NCBI GenBank assembly: GCA_035551355.1
Contig: DASZNF010000120.1
Span: 1 to 17,535, forward strand
Reading direction: 5' to 3'
DNA length: 17,535 nucleotides
From: DATATV01 sp035551355
GTDB taxonomy: Bacteria > Actinomycetota > Actinomycetes > Mycobacteriales > Pseudonocardiaceae
The position numbers were made by a program, and so were the translations under genes. Numbering within the stretch: position 1 is the stretch's first letter; the number at the start of each line of letters is the position of its first letter. Under the pieces are notes generated by a model, which saw nothing but the letters and a program-made list of their open reading frames with translations, was not told the DNA's origin and did no database searches. Of the stretch, positions 14,993 to 17,535 are shown piece after piece.

Positions 14993-14998
14993 TACGCT
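14993..14998 (+). promoter_or_regulatory. Candidate -10 box for a leaderless transcript
   Basis: TACGCT (TANNNT) ends six bases before the GTG at 15005, so transcription would begin at or beside the start codon. A TTGTCC lies upstream, but with a 20-bp spacer, so the -35 is doubtful. Confidence 0.35.
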
Positions 14999-15004
14999 GG
15001 AAGC

Positions 15005-15475
15005 GTGCACCCGCTGCGTTCGTTCGCCCAGAGGTTCGGCAGTCGTCCCTGGTTCATCCGCATGGTCCGGCTGATCGTGCCGATCGACGGCGTGCTGCAG
15101 AAGGCCACCGGCGCCCGGTTCGGGCTGACCGAGGTGGCCGGCATCGACGGCCTGGTGCTCACCACGATCGGCCGCCGGTCCGGCGAACCCCGCAGCGTGA
15201 CGCTGATCTACGCCGAGCGCGCGGGCAGCTACGTGGTGGCCGGATCGAACTGGGGCGGGCAGCGGCACCCGGCGTGGTCGGCCAATCTGCTGGCCGAGCC
15301 GCAGGCCACGGTGTCGGTGCACGGCCGCACCGAGAAGGTCAAGGCCCGGCTGGTCACCGGCGCGGAACGGGAGCGGTGCTGGGCGCTGCTGCTGGAACAC
15401 TGGCCGGCCTACGCGACCTACCAGGACCGGATCGACCGCACCATCCGGGTTTTCGTCCTCGAACCGGTGCGCTGA
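15005..15475 (+). CDS. Deazaflavin (F420)-dependent nitroreductase/quinone reductase, Ddn family
   Basis: This 156-residue protein has the single split-beta-barrel domain of the F420-dependent Ddn family (TIGR00026 / PF04075). Motifs are LTTIGRRSGEPRSVTLIY at about 56-73 and VVAGSNWGGQRHPAWSANLL at about 78-97, which form the F420 binding site, then VSVHGRTEKVKARLVTGAE. Family members use reduced F420 to reduce quinones or nitro compounds, often at the membrane; the substrate here is not known. The GTG start at 15005 has no spaced Shine-Dalgarno and appears leaderless. It is a single gene between the membrane protein and a convergent aconitase gene, separated from the latter by a strong hairpin. 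Confidence 0.88.
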   Translation: MHPLRSFAQRFGSRPWFIRMVRLIVPIDGVLQKATGARFGLTEVAGIDGLVLTTIGRRSGEPRSVTLIYAERAGSYVVAGSNWGGQRHPAWSANLLAEPQATVSVHGRTEKVKARLVTGAERERCWALLLEHWPAYATYQDRIDRTIRVFVLEPVR

Positions 15476-15517
15476 ACCCGCGAACCGTTGTCCTGAAACA
15501 AAGTGCTGCCCTGAGAC

Positions 15518-15557
15518 GAAGAACCCGCCCCCTGGGTACCAGAGGGGCGGGTTCTTC
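15518..15557. terminator. Bidirectional terminator between the Ddn-family gene and acn
   Basis: A perfect 14-bp stem (15518-15531 with 15544-15557, GAAGAACCCGCCCC and its complement) encloses a 12-nt loop that can itself pair as CTGG-GTA-CCAG. It lies between convergent genes, 42 bp after the Ddn-family stop and 12 bp after the acn stop. No U-run flanks it. Confidence 0.8.
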
Positions 15558-15569
15558 TCGGCGAATCGG

Positions 15570-17535
15570 TCAGTCGCGCAGCATCTTGCGCAGCACGTAC
15601 TGCATGATGCCGCCGTTGCGGTAGTAGTCGGCCTCACCCGGGGTGTCGATGCGCACCACCGCGTCGAAGTCCACAGTGGACTTGTCGGCCTTGGTCGCGG
15701 TCACCTTCACCGTGCTCGGGCTGGTGCCCTTGTTCAGCTCGGTGACCCCGCTGAAGTCGAAGGTCTCCGTGCCGTCCAGGCCAAGCGACTCGGCGGTGTG
15801 GCCCTCCGGGAACTGCAGCGGCAGCACGCCCATGCCGATCAGGTTGGACCGGTGGATGCGCTCGAAGGACTCGGCGATCACCGCCCGCACACCCAACAGC
15901 GAGGTGCCCTTGGCCGCCCAGTCCCGGGACGAACCCGAGCCGTATTCCTTGCCCGCCAGCACAACCAGCGGCACTCCGGCCTCGGCGTAGCTGACCGAGG
16001 CGTCGTAGATGGTGGTCTGCGGCGAACCGTCGGCCAGGAAGTCCCGGGTGAACCCGCCCTGCACGCCCTGGCCGTCGTTCTCGCCGGCCAGCAACAGGTT
16101 GCGCAGCCGGATGTTGGCGAAGGTGCCGCGGATCATCACCTCGTGGTTGCCGCGCCGGGAGCCGTAGGAGTTGAAGTCCTTGCGCTGCACGCCGTGCTCG
16201 GTGAGGTACTTTCCGGCCGGCGAGTCGGCCTTGATCGCCCCGGCGGGGGAGATGTGGTCGGTGGTCACCGAATCGCCCAGCAGAGCCAGAACCCGCGCGC
16301 CGGAGATGTCGGTGACGTCGCTGGCCTCGGTGCCCATGCCCTCGAAGTACGGGGGCTTGCGCACGTAGGTCGAATCGGCGTCCCACTCGAACACCTTGCC
16401 GGTGGGGGTGGGCAGCGACCGCCACCGCTCATCGCCGGCGAACACGTCCGCGTAGTCCTTGGTGAACATCTCCGAGGAGATGGCCGAGGCCACCACGTCC
16501 TGGATCTCCTGCGGGGAGGGCCAGATGTCCGAGAGGTAGACCGGCCGGCCGTCGGTGCCGGTGCCCAGCGGCTCGGTGGTCAGGTCCAGGTCCATCGAGC
16601 CGGCCAGCGCGTATGCCACTACCAGCGGCGGGCTGGCCAGGTAGTTCATCTTCACGTCCGGGTTGATCCGGCCCTCGAAGTTGCGGTTGCCGGACAGCAC
16701 CGAGGTGACTGCGAGGTCGGCCTTCTGCACGGCGGCGGAGACCTCTTCGGGCAGCGGGCCGGAGTTGCCGATGCACGTCGTGCAGCCGTAACCCACCAGG
16801 TGATAGCCGAGCTTCTCGAGGTAGGGCCACAGGCCGGACTTCTCGTAGTAGTCGGTGACGACCTGCGAGCCGGGCGCCATCGAGGTCTTGACCCACGGCT
16901 TGACCGCGAGCCCGGCGTCGACGGCGTTCTTGGCCAGCAGCGCGGCGCCGAGCATCACCGAGGGGTTGGACGTGTTGGTGCAGGAGGTGATCGAGGCGAT
17001 CACCACGGCGCCGTTCTTGAGCTCGAACTCGGCGCCCCCGGCGATGCTCACCGTGATCGACTTGTCCGGCTCCTTGGAGTAGTCGCCCAGCGCGGTGGCG
17101 AACGACGCCTTCGCCTTCGACAGCTCGATGCGGTCCTGCGGGCGCTTCGGGCCGGCGATGGAGGGCACCACGCTGGACAGGTCGAGCTCGAGGGTCTCGG
17201 AGAACACCGGCTCGCGCGCCGGGTCGTGCCAGAGGCCCTGCTCCTTGGCGTACGCCTCGACCAGTGCGACCTGATCGGCCGGCCGGCCGGTGAACCGCAG
17301 GTAGTTGATCGTCTCGCCGTCGATGGGGAAGATGGCCGCGGTGGAGCCGTACTCCGGGCTCATGTTGCCGATGGTGGCCCGGTTGGCCAGCGGAACGGCG
17401 GCGACGCCGGGTCCGTAGAACTCGACGAACTTCCCGACCGCGCCGTGCTTGCGGAGCATTTCAGTGATGGTCAGCACCAGGTCGGTCGCGGTGGCGCCCT
17501 CGGGCAGTTGACCACTGAGCTTGAATCCGACCACC
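15570..17535 (-). CDS. acn: Aconitate hydratase A, C-terminal part
   Basis: The gene enters from the right edge, so about 655 C-terminal codons of a protein usually 930-940 residues long are visible; the first valine here is internal. Aconitase isomerises citrate and isocitrate in the TCA cycle with a [4Fe-4S] cluster. The three cluster cysteines are visible as SITSCTNTSNP (residue 185 of the fragment) and GYGCTTCIGNSG (251 and 254). The C-terminal swivel domain carries NSYGSRRGNHEVMIRGTFAN and GKEYGSGSSRDWAAKG, with the active-site serine in the last motif. The reading frame is intact. The promoter, and any AcnR operator in it, lies beyond the window. The next gene leftward on the same strand is acnR, 7 kb away, so the pair is not one transcript. 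Confidence 0.96.
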   Translation of the reverse strand, partial: VVGFKLSGQLPEGATATDLVLTITEMLRKHGAVGKFVEFYGPGVAAVPLANRATIGNMSPEYGSTAAIFPIDGETINYLRFTGRPADQVALVEAYAKEQGLWHDPAREPVFSETLELDLSSVVPSIAGPKRPQDRIELSKAKASFATALGDYSKEPDKSITVSIAGGAEFELKNGAVVIASITSCTNTSNPSVMLGAALLAKNAVDAGLAVKPWVKTSMAPGSQVVTDYYEKSGLWPYLEKLGYHLVGYGCTTCIGNSGPLPEEVSAAVQKADLAVTSVLSGNRNFEGRINPDVKMNYLASPPLVVAYALAGSMDLDLTTEPLGTGTDGRPVYLSDIWPSPQEIQDVVASAISSEMFTKDYADVFAGDERWRSLPTPTGKVFEWDADSTYVRKPPYFEGMGTEASDVTDISGARVLALLGDSVTTDHISPAGAIKADSPAGKYLTEHGVQRKDFNSYGSRRGNHEVMIRGTFANIRLRNLLLAGENDGQGVQGGFTRDFLADGSPQTTIYDASVSYAEAGVPLVVLAGKEYGSGSSRDWAAKGTSLLGVRAVIAESFERIHRSNLIGMGVLPLQFPEGHTAESLGLDGTETFDFSGVTELNKGTSPSTVKVTATKADKSTVDFDAVVRIDTPGEADYYRNGGIMQYVLRKMLRD

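Noticed and set aside
1..17535. Mobile element, CRISPR array, phage, toxin-antitoxin or defence system
   Set aside because: No transposase, integrase, terminal repeats, spaced direct repeats, or toxin or nuclease motif was seen on either strand.

Overview
This is a GC-rich (roughly 70%) chromosomal window from an actinomycete. Almost every codon ends in G or C. The ergothioneine genes, two F420-family enzymes, DUF1707 and DUF6191 proteins and an AcnR-type regulator together fit the order Pseudonocardiales (Amycolatopsis-like) better than Streptomyces, but this placement is an inference. I see no insertion sequence, integrase, tRNA, rRNA or CRISPR array. The content is mostly housekeeping and redox metabolism.

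Layout, left to right. 1-141 (-): N-terminus of a protein of the family annotated as 3-methyladenine DNA glycosylase, cut by the window edge. 142-531: no secure gene, but a coding-like minus-strand stretch of unknown identity. 532-3077 (-): a two-gene operon of CNNM/CBS (HlyC/CorC-type) membrane proteins joined by an ATGA overlap. 3315-4244 (-): a luciferase-like F420-dependent oxidoreductase behind a promoter carrying twin inverted repeats. 4392-4649 (+): a small DUF6191 protein. 4741-6057 (-): a cytochrome P450 resembling CYP140. 6178-6756 (+): a DUF1707 protein whose 3' end overlaps that of an MFS transporter (6695-7981, -). 8056-8646 (-): the TetR-family aconitase repressor AcnR, with a perfect palindrome in its promoter. 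8814-13110 (+): ergothioneine operon egtA-egtB-egtC-egtD, each gene overlapping or abutting the next. 13130-13927 (+): an unassigned SAM methyltransferase. 13983-14936 (+): a single-pass membrane protein with a repetitive linker. 15005-15475 (+): a Ddn-type deazaflavin-dependent nitroreductase/quinone reductase. 15570-17535 (-): the C-terminal two thirds of aconitase A, cut by the window edge.

How the genes work together. EgtA makes gamma-glutamylcysteine, EgtD trimethylates histidine to hercynine, EgtB joins the two with O2 to give the sulfoxide, and EgtC removes the glutamate. The last enzyme, the PLP-dependent lyase EgtE, is not in the window; a methyltransferase of unknown role occupies the place where egtE follows egtD in mycobacteria. 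AcnR is expected to repress acn. In mycobacteria and corynebacteria the two genes are close together, whereas here about 7 kb of opposite-strand genes, including the whole egt operon, lie between them.

No clearly undescribed multi-gene system was found. The best leads are the two-dyad operator promoter of the F420 oxidoreductase, the egt-linked methyltransferase and membrane protein, the separated acn/acnR pair, and a recurring leaderless promoter pattern (TANNNT 6-7 nt before a GTG start) at three genes.
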